A stretch of DNA of 64,000 nucleotides from TMED8 sp038125725 (GTDB lineage Bacteria > Pseudomonadota > Alphaproteobacteria > Rhodospirillales > Casp-alpha2). Location of the stretch: NCBI GenBank assembly GCA_038125725.1, contig JAYPEK010000007.1:66777-130776 (forward strand). Direction: 5' to 3'. The stretch's first letter is position 1. Every line of letters starts with the position of its first letter. The notes below the pieces were generated by a model. It saw only the letters and a list, made by a program, of their open reading frames with translations. It was not told where the DNA came from and made no database searches. The translations under genes were made by a program, and so were the position numbers. This document shows, piece after piece, positions 25,634-33,915 of the stretch.

Positions 25634-27694
25634 ATGGTTCGGATGAACTCCCTGACCACCAAGCTCATCGTGGCGGTTTTCGTTTTTGTCGGCATTGCCT
25701 TTGTCCTGGACATGGCGATCAGTCAATGGATCGGCGCCAAGGTTCGCGCCAAGACCGACCATCTTGTGGCCGAAATGAGCGGTGCGCTCGCCGACAAGGA
25801 CAAGCAGATCCTGTCGGCCCTGGCGCATGGCCTGGAGTTGGAGGCCGAGCGTCTGGGGGTGTCCCAGACCCTGGTCAAGAACAGGGCGTAGGCCGGCGTC
25901 TCCCAGGAAGAACGCTTTCTGGTCGGCCAGCGCGACGGTATCGGCCTGACCGTCACGGCGATGATCAAGTCGTCCATGTTGGCCGGCGAGGCCGAGGCGG
26001 TGGAAACCATCATCGAGGTCCTCACCGAGGAGCCTCGGATCGCCTCCATTGCACTTTGGCGCACCAACGGTGAGGCGGCATTTACCGATAACAAGACCAT
26101 CGACCAGATCAACGCGCTGCTCGGCGACGGCACGTATGAGCGCCGCGACGCGGAGGTGCCGGCGCGCTTGACCGGCGCGCGCGGCGAGGCCCTGGCCCGG
26201 GTAGTCGGCAACCACGACGACAGCCTGTCCATCGATGCGGACGGCGAGGATGACGACGGCAATCCCGTGCCGCTCACCTATTCCTACGTGTTGTTGGAGA
26301 ACGAGGAGGCCTGCCACGGCTGCCACGGAGACAACGACGCCCCGCGCGGTGTGCTGGAACTGGCTGTGTCGCGCCAGGCACTGGTATCGTTGCGCGACAC
26401 GGCGGCGGGAACCATCGCCGGCATCGACAAGAAGCAAGCCCAGGAACTGGCGGCCTTGAAGGTGGGCAATGAAGCCCGCAAGACCGAGGTCGAACGCAAG
26501 TCCGACCTCTTGGCGCGGGAACTGGTGACGACCCAGAACGATCTTCAAGGCGTGCAGTCGGCCTCGGCGTGGACGGCGGGGCTCTCCAAGCTCGGCTTTT
26601 TCGTGCTGACGCTGGCGGTGGTCTACGTCGCTCTGGAGCGGATGATCGGCCGGCCGTTGATGGCGATGACCGGGGCCATGAACCGACTGGCGCAGGGCGA
26701 TCTCGATACCGCCGTTCCGGCCACCGACCGGGCCGACGAGATTGGCGAGATGGCCGACGCGGTGCAGGTGTTCAAGGACAACGCTATTGAGGTCAGGAAC
26801 CTGGAGGCGCGGGCCGAAGAGAGCCGCCGGGCGGCCGCGGCCGAGCGCAATGAACTGATGAGTCACCTGGCAGATGAATTCGAAAACAGCGTGTCATCGG
26901 TGGTCGGCGCGCTCGGAACGTCGGCATCGGACATGGAGACCGCCGCGCAGACCATGACGGTGACGGCCGAGGATACGGCCGGCCGTGCCTCGCAAGTGGC
27001 GGCGGCCGCCGACGAGGCCGCCGGCAATGTGCGTTCCGTGGCCGAAGCCGCGGAGGACATGTCGACGTCGATCGCCGACATTGGCGAGCGGGTGCGGCGT
27101 TCCACCGAAATCGCCGCCGATGCGGTCCGCGGTGCCGCCGAAACCGCGTCGTCGATCCAGCACCTTGATTCCGCTTCCAGCCGCATCGGCGAGGTGCTCG
27201 GGCTGATTACCGACATTGCTGAGCAGACCAATCTGCTGGCGCTCAACGCCACCATCGAGGCGGCGCGTGCCGGCGAGGCGGGCAAAGGCTTTGCGGTTGT
27301 CGCGGCGGAGGTCAAAAATCTCGCGAGCCAGACGGCGCGGGCGACCGACGAGATCACCACCCATATCGACGGCATTCAAGCCGCCACCGGCGATGCGGTG
27401 ACGGCAATCGGCTCCATCAGCCAGACCATTGAGCGCATGAACGAGCTGACCGCCGAGATCGCCGCCGCCGTGGACCGTCAAAACGCCGCCGCCGGCGCGA
27501 TCGGGCAGAACGTCGATCAGGCCCTCGGCGGCACCAATGCGGTGTCGTCGCATATTACCAACGTGTCCGATGCCGCCGAGCAATCCGGCATTGCCGCGAA
27601 AGGCGTGCTCGCCTCGTCGAGGGAACTGAGCGTGCAGGCCAGGAACCTGGAAGGGCACGTGGACGAGTTCCTGGCGCGGGTGCGCGGCGGATAA
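25634..27694 (+). pseudogene. methyl-accepting chemoreceptor with periplasmic haem-c motif, interrupted by one in-frame TAG
   Basis: Reading from the ATG at 25634 (GAGAGG upstream) gives a full chemoreceptor of 686 codons except for one TAG at codon 86 (25889-25891). The frame is unbroken, so CAG to TAG is a likely single change. The parts are TM1 (IVAVFVFVGIAFVLDM), a periplasmic domain containing CHGCH (a CxxCH haem-c site, codons 26312-26326), TM2 near codon 318-338, a HAMP domain and a cytoplasmic signalling hairpin with EQTNLLALNATIEAARAGE. Covalent haem would make it a gas or redox sensor. A downstream ATG (25961) would lose TM1. It may be a pseudogene, a sequencing error, or decoded by suppression. 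Confidence 0.85.
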
Positions 27695-27733
27695 AAAAAT
27701 CGGGGCCGGCCCGGAAGTGCCCGGCGGCCCCGA
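27692..27733 (-). terminator. Rho-independent terminator (minus strand)
   Basis: Read on the minus strand, a GC-rich stem (TCGGGGCCG with CGGCCCCGA, 9 bp plus partly paired inner loop) is followed by seven Ts. It lies 31 bases beyond the stop of a 49-codon minus-strand ORF. In the plus direction there is no T-run, although the hairpin could still help end the chemoreceptor transcript. Confidence 0.75.
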
Positions 27734-27763
27734 AGGGAAGCGGTGTGGTGAGGCCGGTTTCGC

Positions 27764-27913
27764 CTAGCGCAGCGCGTAGGGCCGGAAACGGATCATCTCG
27801 GCGGGTCGCGAACGGCGCCTGAGGCCGAGCGCGCGGGATAAGGAAACCAAGAGGGACCGAAAACTGGCCATTGCTGGGTATGCTGCTCCAAAACCGCTAA
27901 CCAGGGACATCAT
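27764..27913 (-). CDS. small basic ORF (49 residues) with its own terminator, unrecognised
   Basis: The 363-base gap between the chemoreceptor and the 2-hydroxyacid dehydrogenase carries this short minus-strand ORF. It starts ATG-ATG at 27913 behind GAGGT, encodes a short hydrophobic start and a basic C-terminal half (SRALGLRRRSRPAEMIRF), and is followed by a real T-run terminator. An internal ATG at 27871 (MASFRSLL) would give 35 residues. A TATAGT hexamer lies upstream but no -35. The spacing of GAGGT to the first ATG is too tight, to the second acceptable. No homologue is recognised, and chance cannot be excluded. Confidence 0.4.
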   Translation of the reverse strand: MMSLVSGFGAAYPAMASFRSLLVSLSRALGLRRRSRPAEMIRFRPYALR

Positions 27914-28057
27914 ACCTCGATCGCCGGCAAAAGTAAACTATATGTCGGTCGAAACTGGAAGTTCACCACTAGATATGGTGTCTGCAACCAAAGCCTTTGC
28001 GACGGCGGCCCGTCGGCGATAGAACGGAACGACGAATCCGAAGGGGATGAAACCAAC

Positions 28058-29113
28058 ATGACCGCAGAGAAGAAACGCCTCGTCTATTTCGAGGAGTGGA
28101 TGGACCCGATCGGGCCCGAGATCATCGGCCGCGACGCCAACATCGAACTGGTGCGCCTGGAACAGGACGCCGACGAGGACAGCGTTTGGGAAGCGCTTTC
28201 GACCGCGCACGGCTACCAGATGCGCGCCAGCACCGAAACGCAGAAGAAGTTCTGGCCGGGACCCGAATTCCTGGCGCGCTGCCCCAACCTGCTGGCGGTC
28301 TCGTCGGCGGGCGCCGGCTACGACATGGCCGACGTCGCCGCCTGCACGGATGCCGGCATCATCGTCTGCAACCAGACCGGCTCCAACGCAGAATCGGTGG
28401 CGCAGCACGTGTTCGGCATGATGCTGGCGCTGTGCAAGCAGATGATCCAGTCCGACCGCGCCATCCGGCGCGAGCCGCGCGGCTGGAACCGCTGGGACTA
28501 CATGGGCCACGAGCTGACCGGGCGTTCCATCGGCATCGTCGGGCTCGGCAATATCGGCCGCCGTGTGGCGCAGATCTCCAAGGTCTTCAACATGACCGCC
28601 TACGCCTACGACCCCTACTTGACCGCCGCCGACTTCGCCGAGCGTAACGCCGAGCGGGTCAGCAGCCTGGAAGAGCTGTTCTCGAAAGTCGATTTCATAT
28701 CCATCAACTGCCCGCTCACCGACGAGACGAACGGCATGATCAATGGCGATCTCTACGCGCGGATGAAGCCGACCGCCATTTTCATCACCACGGCGCGCGG
28801 TTACATCCACGACGAGGTGGCGCTGACGGAAGCCATCAAGGAAGGCCGCATCGCCGCCGCCGGCTGCGACGTGTTCGAACTTGAGCCACCGGCGCACGAC
28901 CATCCGCTGATGGCCTTCGACAACGTCATCGTGTCGCCGCACAACGCCGGCATCACGTCGGACGCCAGTTACAACATGGCCGCCTACGCCGCCGAGCAGT
29001 GGAGCGACATCTTCGCCGGCAAGGTGCCGCCGAGGCTGCGCAATCCGGAAGCCTGGGACCGCTACCGGGCCCGCTTCCAGGCGCTTCTCGGCACGGAGCC
29101 GCAGGCGGCGTAA
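28058..29113 (+). CDS. D-isomer-specific 2-hydroxyacid dehydrogenase
   Basis: This is a 351-residue NAD(P)-dependent enzyme reducing 2-oxo acids or oxidising D-2-hydroxyacids. The Rossmann motif is IVGLGNIGRRVA; the catalytic triad appears as Arg in TTARGYIHDE, Glu in CDVFELEPP and His in SPHNAGITS. Its N-terminal part (RLVYFEEWMDPIG) is unusual for phosphoglycerate dehydrogenase and fits a separate subfamily. The next gene, a PilZ protein, starts 10 bases later in the same direction. The substrate is unknown; glyoxylate, hydroxypyruvate or an aromatic oxo acid are possible. Confidence 0.9.
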   Translation: MTAEKKRLVYFEEWMDPIGPEIIGRDANIELVRLEQDADEDSVWEALSTAHGYQMRASTETQKKFWPGPEFLARCPNLLAVSSAGAGYDMADVAACTDAGIIVCNQTGSNAESVAQHVFGMMLALCKQMIQSDRAIRREPRGWNRWDYMGHELTGRSIGIVGLGNIGRRVAQISKVFNMTAYAYDPYLTAADFAERNAERVSSLEELFSKVDFISINCPLTDETNGMINGDLYARMKPTAIFITTARGYIHDEVALTEAIKEGRIAAAGCDVFELEPPAHDHPLMAFDNVIVSPHNAGITSDASYNMAAYAAEQWSDIFAGKVPPRLRNPEAWDRYRARFQALLGTEPQAA

Positions 29114-29123
29114 GCGAGGGATC

Positions 29124-29465
29124 ATGCGCATCTCGGGCACACCGACGACGGGAGCCGACCAGCGCCGCTTCGAGCGCTTCTCGGTCAACCGGCCGACGGA
29201 GGTCCGGAGCGCCGAGGGCAACTTCCAGGCGACGCTGGTCGATGTCTCGGAAGGCGGCGCCGCCGTCCACCTGGACAAGACCGGCTTCGGCAACGATCTC
29301 TTCGTCGCGCTGCATTCTGACGGCCACGAAGACCTGCACGGGCGCATCGTGCGCGAGTTCGACGGCGGCTTCGCGCTGCAGTTCGATGACGAGGAAGAAC
29401 AAGAGCGCGCCCGCGTCGAGATCGAGAAATTCCGCGCCACCATCGGCGAGACCGAATCGTTTTGA
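29124..29465 (+). CDS. PilZ-domain protein (c-di-GMP receptor)
   Basis: This is a 113-residue single PilZ domain that likely binds cyclic di-GMP. Both binding motifs are visible: RxxxR in QRRFERF and DxSxxG in LVDVSEGGAAV. The C-terminal half is an acidic helix (DDEEEQERARVEIEKF). Such stand-alone PilZ proteins relay c-di-GMP levels to motility or exopolysaccharide enzymes. It lies between a dehydrogenase and a BASS-like transporter; its stop overlaps the TTG start of the transporter (TTGA), so these are translationally coupled, but why a PilZ protein is coupled to a transporter is unclear. Confidence 0.9.
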   Translation: MRISGTPTTGADQRRFERFSVNRPTEVRSAEGNFQATLVDVSEGGAAVHLDKTGFGNDLFVALHSDGHEDLHGRIVREFDGGFALQFDDEEEQERARVEIEKFRATIGETESF

Positions 29466-30430
29466 TCGCCTTTCTGGGGTTCCTCGGCCGCCGCGCATCG
29501 CTTTTCATGGTGCTTTCGGTATTCATCGCTTTGGCGGTGCAGCCGCTGGCGGCGCTGGCCCGGCCGCTGTTGATTCCCTGCGTCTGGGCGCTTTTGGTGT
29601 TCTCCATGATCCGGCTCGACCGCCAGGCGTTCCTGGGCGTGCTGGCGAAACCGGCGCGCGTCGGGATCGTGCTGGTTTGGATGCTGGCGGTGACGCCGGT
29701 GATCATGTGGGGCCTGGTCTCGGCGACCGGGTTCGGCGGCCCCATCGCCGCCGCCCTGGTGCTGACGGCGGGCTCGTCGCCGTTGATGTCGACGCCGGCC
29801 ATCGGCTTGATCCTCGGGCTCGACGTGGCGCTTTTGCTGGCGATCGTGGTGTCGGCGACGCTGCTGCTGCCGCTGACGCTGCCGGTGGTGGCGTTGTCGC
29901 TGCTCGGCCTCGAGCTGGAGACCGGCGCGCTGGAACTGATGGGGCGCCTCGGCGCCCTGGTGGGCAGCGCCGCCGTCGTGTCGTTTCTCATCCGCCGCGT
30001 TGCCGGCCGTGCCCGCATCGAGGGCGCGGCGAAGGAACTCGACGGGGCGTCGGTGCTGTTGATGCTGGCCTTCGTCATCTCCCTGATGGACGGCGTCACC
30101 GCGCGGGTGATTTCGGAGCCTCTGCGCATGCTGTTCTGGATCGGCCTCAGCTTCGCCGTCTACACCGGTCAGTTGCTGGTGAGCGCGGCGCTGTTCGGGT
30201 TCCTGTGGCGCGACCGACTCGCCGCCTGGAGCGCCGCCGTCTCGGCCGGCTGCCGCAACTTAGGGATCTTGGTGGCGGCGCTGGCCGGCGCGGCCAATGA
30301 CGATTTCATCACCTACTTCGCATTGGCGCAGTTTCCGATCTATATTATGCCGTCGATCATGAAATGGGGATTGGCGCGCACCTTGCGGGGCGCCGCCACG
30401 CCCCCCATCTCAGGGGCTGGAGGTTCCTGA
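29462..30430 (+). CDS. BASS-like (bile acid:sodium symporter fold) membrane transporter
   Basis: This is a 322-residue inner-membrane protein with nine to ten predicted helices and a late GCRNLGILVAAL motif like the RN-containing crossover helix of the BASS superfamily. The TTG start overlaps the PilZ stop by four bases. BASS members carry organic acids, pantoate or other anions with sodium; no specific substrate is implied here. Its stop overlaps the next ATG (TGATG). The family call rests on the topology and the crossover motif, and it could also belong to a related permease family. Confidence 0.6.
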   Translation: MIAFLGFLGRRASLFMVLSVFIALAVQPLAALARPLLIPCVWALLVFSMIRLDRQAFLGVLAKPARVGIVLVWMLAVTPVIMWGLVSATGFGGPIAAALVLTAGSSPLMSTPAIGLILGLDVALLLAIVVSATLLLPLTLPVVALSLLGLELETGALELMGRLGALVGSAAVVSFLIRRVAGRARIEGAAKELDGASVLLMLAFVISLMDGVTARVISEPLRMLFWIGLSFAVYTGQLLVSAALFGFLWRDRLAAWSAAVSAGCRNLGILVAALAGAANDDFITYFALAQFPIYIMPSIMKWGLARTLRGAATPPISGAGGS

Positions 30431-31197
30431 TGGCAGGAACGAAGAAAAGCACATTCTGGCGTTGGGCGGTGGCGCTCGGCATCATGCTCACCGTCGCCGT
30501 CGCCGGCATCGCTCGTCACTCCATGGCGGATTGGCGCACGGCGAGCCGCGAATCCGCCGGTATCGCGCCGGACCCGGCGGAGCATTCGGAAGCCATCGTC
30601 CAGGTCTACGCGGCGCGCGCCTATTCATGGCGCGGCGTCTTCGGCGTGCATTCCTGGATCGCCGTGAAACCGACCGACGCGCTGGAGTTCACCGTCTACG
30701 AGGTGATGGGCTGGCGCGTGCGCTACGGCTCGCCTGCGGTGCGCATTTCCAACCGCCCCGCCGACGGGCGCTGGTTCGACGCGGTGCCGGACTTGCTGGC
30801 CGACATCCGCGGACCGGGCGTCGACGCTGTGATCAAGCGGATCGACGCCGCCGCCAAGAGCTATCCCTACATGAACGAGTATCAGGTCTGGCCCGGGCCG
30901 AATTCCAACACCTTCATCGCGCATGTGGCGCGCGCCGCGCCGGAGCTGAAGCTCGACCTGCCGCCGACCGCCATCGGCAAGGACTACATCCCGGGTGGCG
31001 AATTCGTCGCCAAGACGCCGAGCGGCACCGGCTACCAGGTGTCGCTGTTCGGTCTTCTGGGTGTCATGGCCAGCGCCGAGGAGGGGTTCGAGGTGAACCT
31101 GCTGGGCTTGACCTTCGGCATCGACCCGAAGGACTGGGCCATCAAGCTTCCTCTTGCCGGGACCATTGGCGGCGGACGCAACGGCGGCGCTTCGTGA
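30430..31197 (+). CDS. DUF3750 membrane-anchored protein
   Basis: This is a 255-residue protein with one N-terminal membrane anchor (WRWAVALGIMLTVAVAGIA) and a soluble domain outside. The domain shows the DUF3750 pattern: VQVYAARAYSWRGVFGVHSW, then DLLADIRGPGVDAVI, then YQVWPGPNSNTFIAHVAR, a conserved Pro-Asn-Ser-Asn-Thr block with a nearby Cys-free catalytic-looking His. The family is found mostly in Proteobacteria and has no settled function. It is chained by overlaps to the BASS-like gene before it and to the TerB-DnaJ gene after it. Confidence 0.8.
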   Translation: MAGTKKSTFWRWAVALGIMLTVAVAGIARHSMADWRTASRESAGIAPDPAEHSEAIVQVYAARAYSWRGVFGVHSWIAVKPTDALEFTVYEVMGWRVRYGSPAVRISNRPADGRWFDAVPDLLADIRGPGVDAVIKRIDAAAKSYPYMNEYQVWPGPNSNTFIAHVARAAPELKLDLPPTAIGKDYIPGGEFVAKTPSGTGYQVSLFGLLGVMASAEEGFEVNLLGLTFGIDPKDWAIKLPLAGTIGGGRNGGAS

Positions 31198-31952
31198 GCG
31201 TCTGGGGCAAGGTCATCGGCGGTGTCGCCGGGTTCGCCATGGGCGGTCCCCTGGGCGCCATCCTGGGCGCCGTCGCCGGCCACGCGGTCGACAAGATGAA
31301 GGAGGCGGAGGCCCAGGCGCGCGGTGACGCCGCCTTCGACGGCTTCGACCAGGACGCCCGCCAGGTCGCCTTCACCACCGCCGTCATCGTTTTGTCGGCG
31401 AAGATGGCCAAGGCCGACGGCCGGGTCAGCGCCGACGAGATCGCGGCCTTCAAGACCATCTTCCACATTCCGCCGGAAGAGACCTCGCACGTGGCCCGCA
31501 TCTGGGACGAGGCCAAGCGCGAGCCCGGCGGCTACGAGCCCTACGCCCAACAGATCGCGCAGTTGTTCCGCCACGAGCCGGCGGTGATGGAAGAGATCAT
31601 CGGCGCGCTGTTCCATATCGCCAAGGCCGACGGCGTCGTGCATCCGGCGGAGATGGAACTGCTCACCCGCATCGCCATGATCTTCGGCTTCACCCCCCAG
31701 GGCTTCGAGCGCTTGAAGCATATCCACCTGGGTTCCGACGGCGCGGACGATCCCTACGAGGTGCTCGGCATCGACCGCTCGGCCACGGACGAAGAGGTCA
31801 AGCGCACCTACCGCAAGCTGATCCGCGAAAACCATCCCGATACCCTGATGGCGCAAGGCGTGCCGCAGGAATTCATCGACCTCGCCAACGAAAAGATGGC
31901 GACCATCAACGCCGCCTACGACCGCATCGAGAAGCAGCGCGGCCTCAAGTAA
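31194..31952 (+). CDS. TerB-J-domain protein (DjlA-like co-chaperone)
   Basis: This is a 252-residue protein with a glycine-rich N-terminal membrane-touching segment, a TerB helical domain (residues about 60-160, with MAKADGRVSADEIAAFK and AKADGVVHPAEMELL acidic loops) and a C-terminal J-domain with the HPD motif in ENHPDTL. DjlA-type proteins recruit DnaK and activate it near the membrane. The GTG start at 31194 overlaps the previous stop (GTGA), so it is co-translated with DUF3750. The amidase follows after one base. This djlA-ampD-rnpB order is common in Alphaproteobacteria. Confidence 0.92.
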   Translation: MSVWGKVIGGVAGFAMGGPLGAILGAVAGHAVDKMKEAEAQARGDAAFDGFDQDARQVAFTTAVIVLSAKMAKADGRVSADEIAAFKTIFHIPPEETSHVARIWDEAKREPGGYEPYAQQIAQLFRHEPAVMEEIIGALFHIAKADGVVHPAEMELLTRIAMIFGFTPQGFERLKHIHLGSDGADDPYEVLGIDRSATDEEVKRTYRKLIRENHPDTLMAQGVPQEFIDLANEKMATINAAYDRIEKQRGLK

Positions 31953-31953
31953 C

Positions 31954-32631
31954 GTGATCGAGACTCCGTCACCCAATTTCGAGCCACGTCCCGAAGGCGC
32001 GGTGATCGACATGCTGGTGGTGCACTATACCGGCATGCGTTCGGCCGCCTCCGCGCTGGATCGGCTCCGCGATCCGGAAGCCAAGGTCAGCGCGCATTAC
32101 CTGATCGACGACGACGGGACCTTGCACCGGCTTGTCGCGGAAGAAATGCGCGCCTGGCACGCCGGCGTCTCCCATTGGCGGGGCGCGACGGACATCAACA
32201 GCCGCTCCGTCGGTATCGAACTGGTCAACCCCGGCCACGAGTTCGGCTACCGCGTCTTTCCCGAGGCACAGATCGCGGCGTTTCGCGAACTGGCGCTCGA
32301 AATCCTGGCGCGCCACCCGATCCCGCCTGGCAACGTCGTCGGCCATTCCGACGTGGCGCCGACGCGCAAGACCGACCCCGGCGAGTTCTTCCCCTGGCAA
32401 GACATGGCCGCCGCCGGCATCGGGCTCTGGCCTGCCGACGCCGATCACCTGGAGATGGATACCGCCGCGCTCGGCGCGATGCTTGCCGAGATCGGCTACG
32501 ACGTCAGCGATTTCCCCGCCGCGCTGAAAGCGTTCCAGCGTCACTTCCGCCCGGAACGGGTGAACGGCCGCGTCGATGCCGAAACGGCGCGCCGCGTCGC
32601 CGGGTTGCGGGAGCTCATCGCCGGGGTTTGA
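31954..32631 (+). CDS. AmpD-like N-acetylmuramoyl-L-alanine amidase
   Basis: This is a 225-residue zinc amidase (amidase_2 family) that cuts the bond between muramic acid and the stem peptide during wall recycling. Zinc ligands are His in MLVVHYTGM, His in NVVGHSDVAP and Asp in KTDPGEFFPW. A short peptidoglycan-binding-like helical tail follows from about residue 150 (LKAFQRHFRPERVNGRVDAE). There is no signal peptide, so it is cytosolic. The start is GTG. The gene is immediately upstream of the RNase P RNA and the dcw cluster. Confidence 0.92.
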   Translation: MIETPSPNFEPRPEGAVIDMLVVHYTGMRSAASALDRLRDPEAKVSAHYLIDDDGTLHRLVAEEMRAWHAGVSHWRGATDINSRSVGIELVNPGHEFGYRVFPEAQIAAFRELALEILARHPIPPGNVVGHSDVAPTRKTDPGEFFPWQDMAAAGIGLWPADADHLEMDTAALGAMLAEIGYDVSDFPAALKAFQRHFRPERVNGRVDAETARRVAGLRELIAGV

Positions 32632-32661
32632 AGTTTTCCCGTTCGTGACTAGAATGCCGCC

Positions 32662-33044
<383 letters not shown>

Positions 33045-33242
33045 TTTCTTTTTCAATTCCGATTTCATCGCTGATCAGGCGCCCCAGCAGACGCCCCCGA
33101 ATGGTCGTTCCGCCGCCGCATTGGCGCCCCATTGGGAGGCGACCCTGCGTCCATGAACGCTGGGCGATATCCGACTGAAAAACCGGCGGTTTTCGCCGTT
33201 GCGAAACCGTTTGTTAACCCATGCTGTGCCACCTTTAACCCG

Positions 33243-33271
33243 TTGACGCCCATTATATACCATGCTATCCC
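33243..33271 (+). promoter_or_regulatory. possible promoter upstream of mraZ
   Basis: TTGACG at 33243-33248 lies 17 bases before TATCCC at 33266-33271, a good -35 with a weak -10. It sits in the AT-rich part of the leader, about 165 bases before the mraZ start, and would leave a long 5' untranslated region containing the hairpins. This is a motif guess only. Confidence 0.35.
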
Positions 33272-33361
33272 ATTAATACCCAAATTAGGCCTAAGGATAT
33301 TGGGTGTCACGGGTGAGGTCGCGGATGGGCCCGGGTCGGCCATTCGCAATCCTCTCCAATT

Positions 33362-33409
33362 GGACGGTCGGGAAAATCCCGCCCGTCCGCTCGACCGGCA
33401 GAAGCCGGT
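33362..33409 (+). promoter_or_regulatory. tandem hairpins in the mraZ leader
   Basis: Hairpin one pairs GGACGG-T-CGGGA with TCCCG-C-CCGTCC around an AAA loop (33362-33388, one mismatch). Hairpin two pairs ACCGGC with GCCGGT around AGAA (33394-33409). They end 26 bases before the mraZ ATG and lie in the likely 5' leader of the whole division cluster. Their role is unknown; there is no T-run, so they are not a simple terminator. Confidence 0.55.
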
Positions 33410-33435
33410 GCAACGCGCGTTAACTGGGGGCCAGG

Positions 33436-33915
33436 ATGACTTTGTTCGTCGGCCGGCACGTCAACAAGATCGATACCAAGGGGCGGGTTTCCGTGCCCAA
33501 GCCGTTCCGTGCCGCCTTGCAGGCGCAGGGTTCCCAGATTCTCTATGCCTATCCGCTGTTCAAGCACGCCGCCATCGAGGCCTGCGGCGAAGACTTCATG
33601 GCGCGCCTGAGCGCCAGCTTGGACGACCTCGACATGTTCTCCGACGAACAGGACGACCTGGCCGCCATCGTCCTGGAGAACGCCCACCCCCTCAACTTCG
33701 ACCCGGAAGGGCGCATCATGCTGCCGCGTGAACTGGCCGATCATGCCGGCATCAAGGGCCAGGTGGCCTTCGTCGGCCGCGGTGCCCGGTTCCAGATTTG
33801 GGAACCCACGGCCTACCAGGCCAACCGTTCCATGGCCTTCGAGCGCGCCCGCGCCCGGGGCGCCACCCTGAAACTGCGGCCCGGCGAGGCCGATCCGGAA
33901 AGCGGTGCGTCATGA
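33436..33915 (+). CDS. mraZ: MraZ transcriptional regulator
   Basis: This is the first gene of the division/cell-wall cluster, 159 residues. Two SpoVT-AbrB-like domains each carry the family motif: KIDTKGRVSVPKPFR near residue 11 and FDPEGRIMLPREL in the second half. MraZ is a ring-forming DNA-binding repressor that usually regulates its own cluster promoter. It follows the hairpin-rich leader and overlaps rsmH by the ATGA four-base pair. A GGGGGCCAGG ribosome site precedes the ATG. Confidence 0.96.
   Translation: MTLFVGRHVNKIDTKGRVSVPKPFRAALQAQGSQILYAYPLFKHAAIEACGEDFMARLSASLDDLDMFSDEQDDLAAIVLENAHPLNFDPEGRIMLPRELADHAGIKGQVAFVGRGARFQIWEPTAYQANRSMAFERARARGATLKLRPGEADPESGAS

Larger units (their letters stand above)
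33045..33435 (+). other. 391-base leader region between rnpB and mraZ
   Basis: No convincing gene is seen in this stretch. Its first half is mixed composition; 33175-33300 is AT-rich compared with neighbours and contains a possible promoter. The second half holds two hairpins close to the mraZ start. GGGTG-type motifs cluster at 33302-33339 in a spacing that does not clearly match the known MraZ repeat, so I do not call MraZ boxes. Confidence 0.6.

Noticed and set aside
33302..33339. GGGTG/GGATG repeats as MraZ boxes
   Set aside because: Spacing is irregular (9, 12 and 10 bases) and does not match the regular 10-base repeats expected.
33065..33349. 94-codon minus-strand ORF between rnpB and mraZ
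   Set aside because: No ribosome site, no recognisable pattern, and overlaps the probable mraZ promoter.
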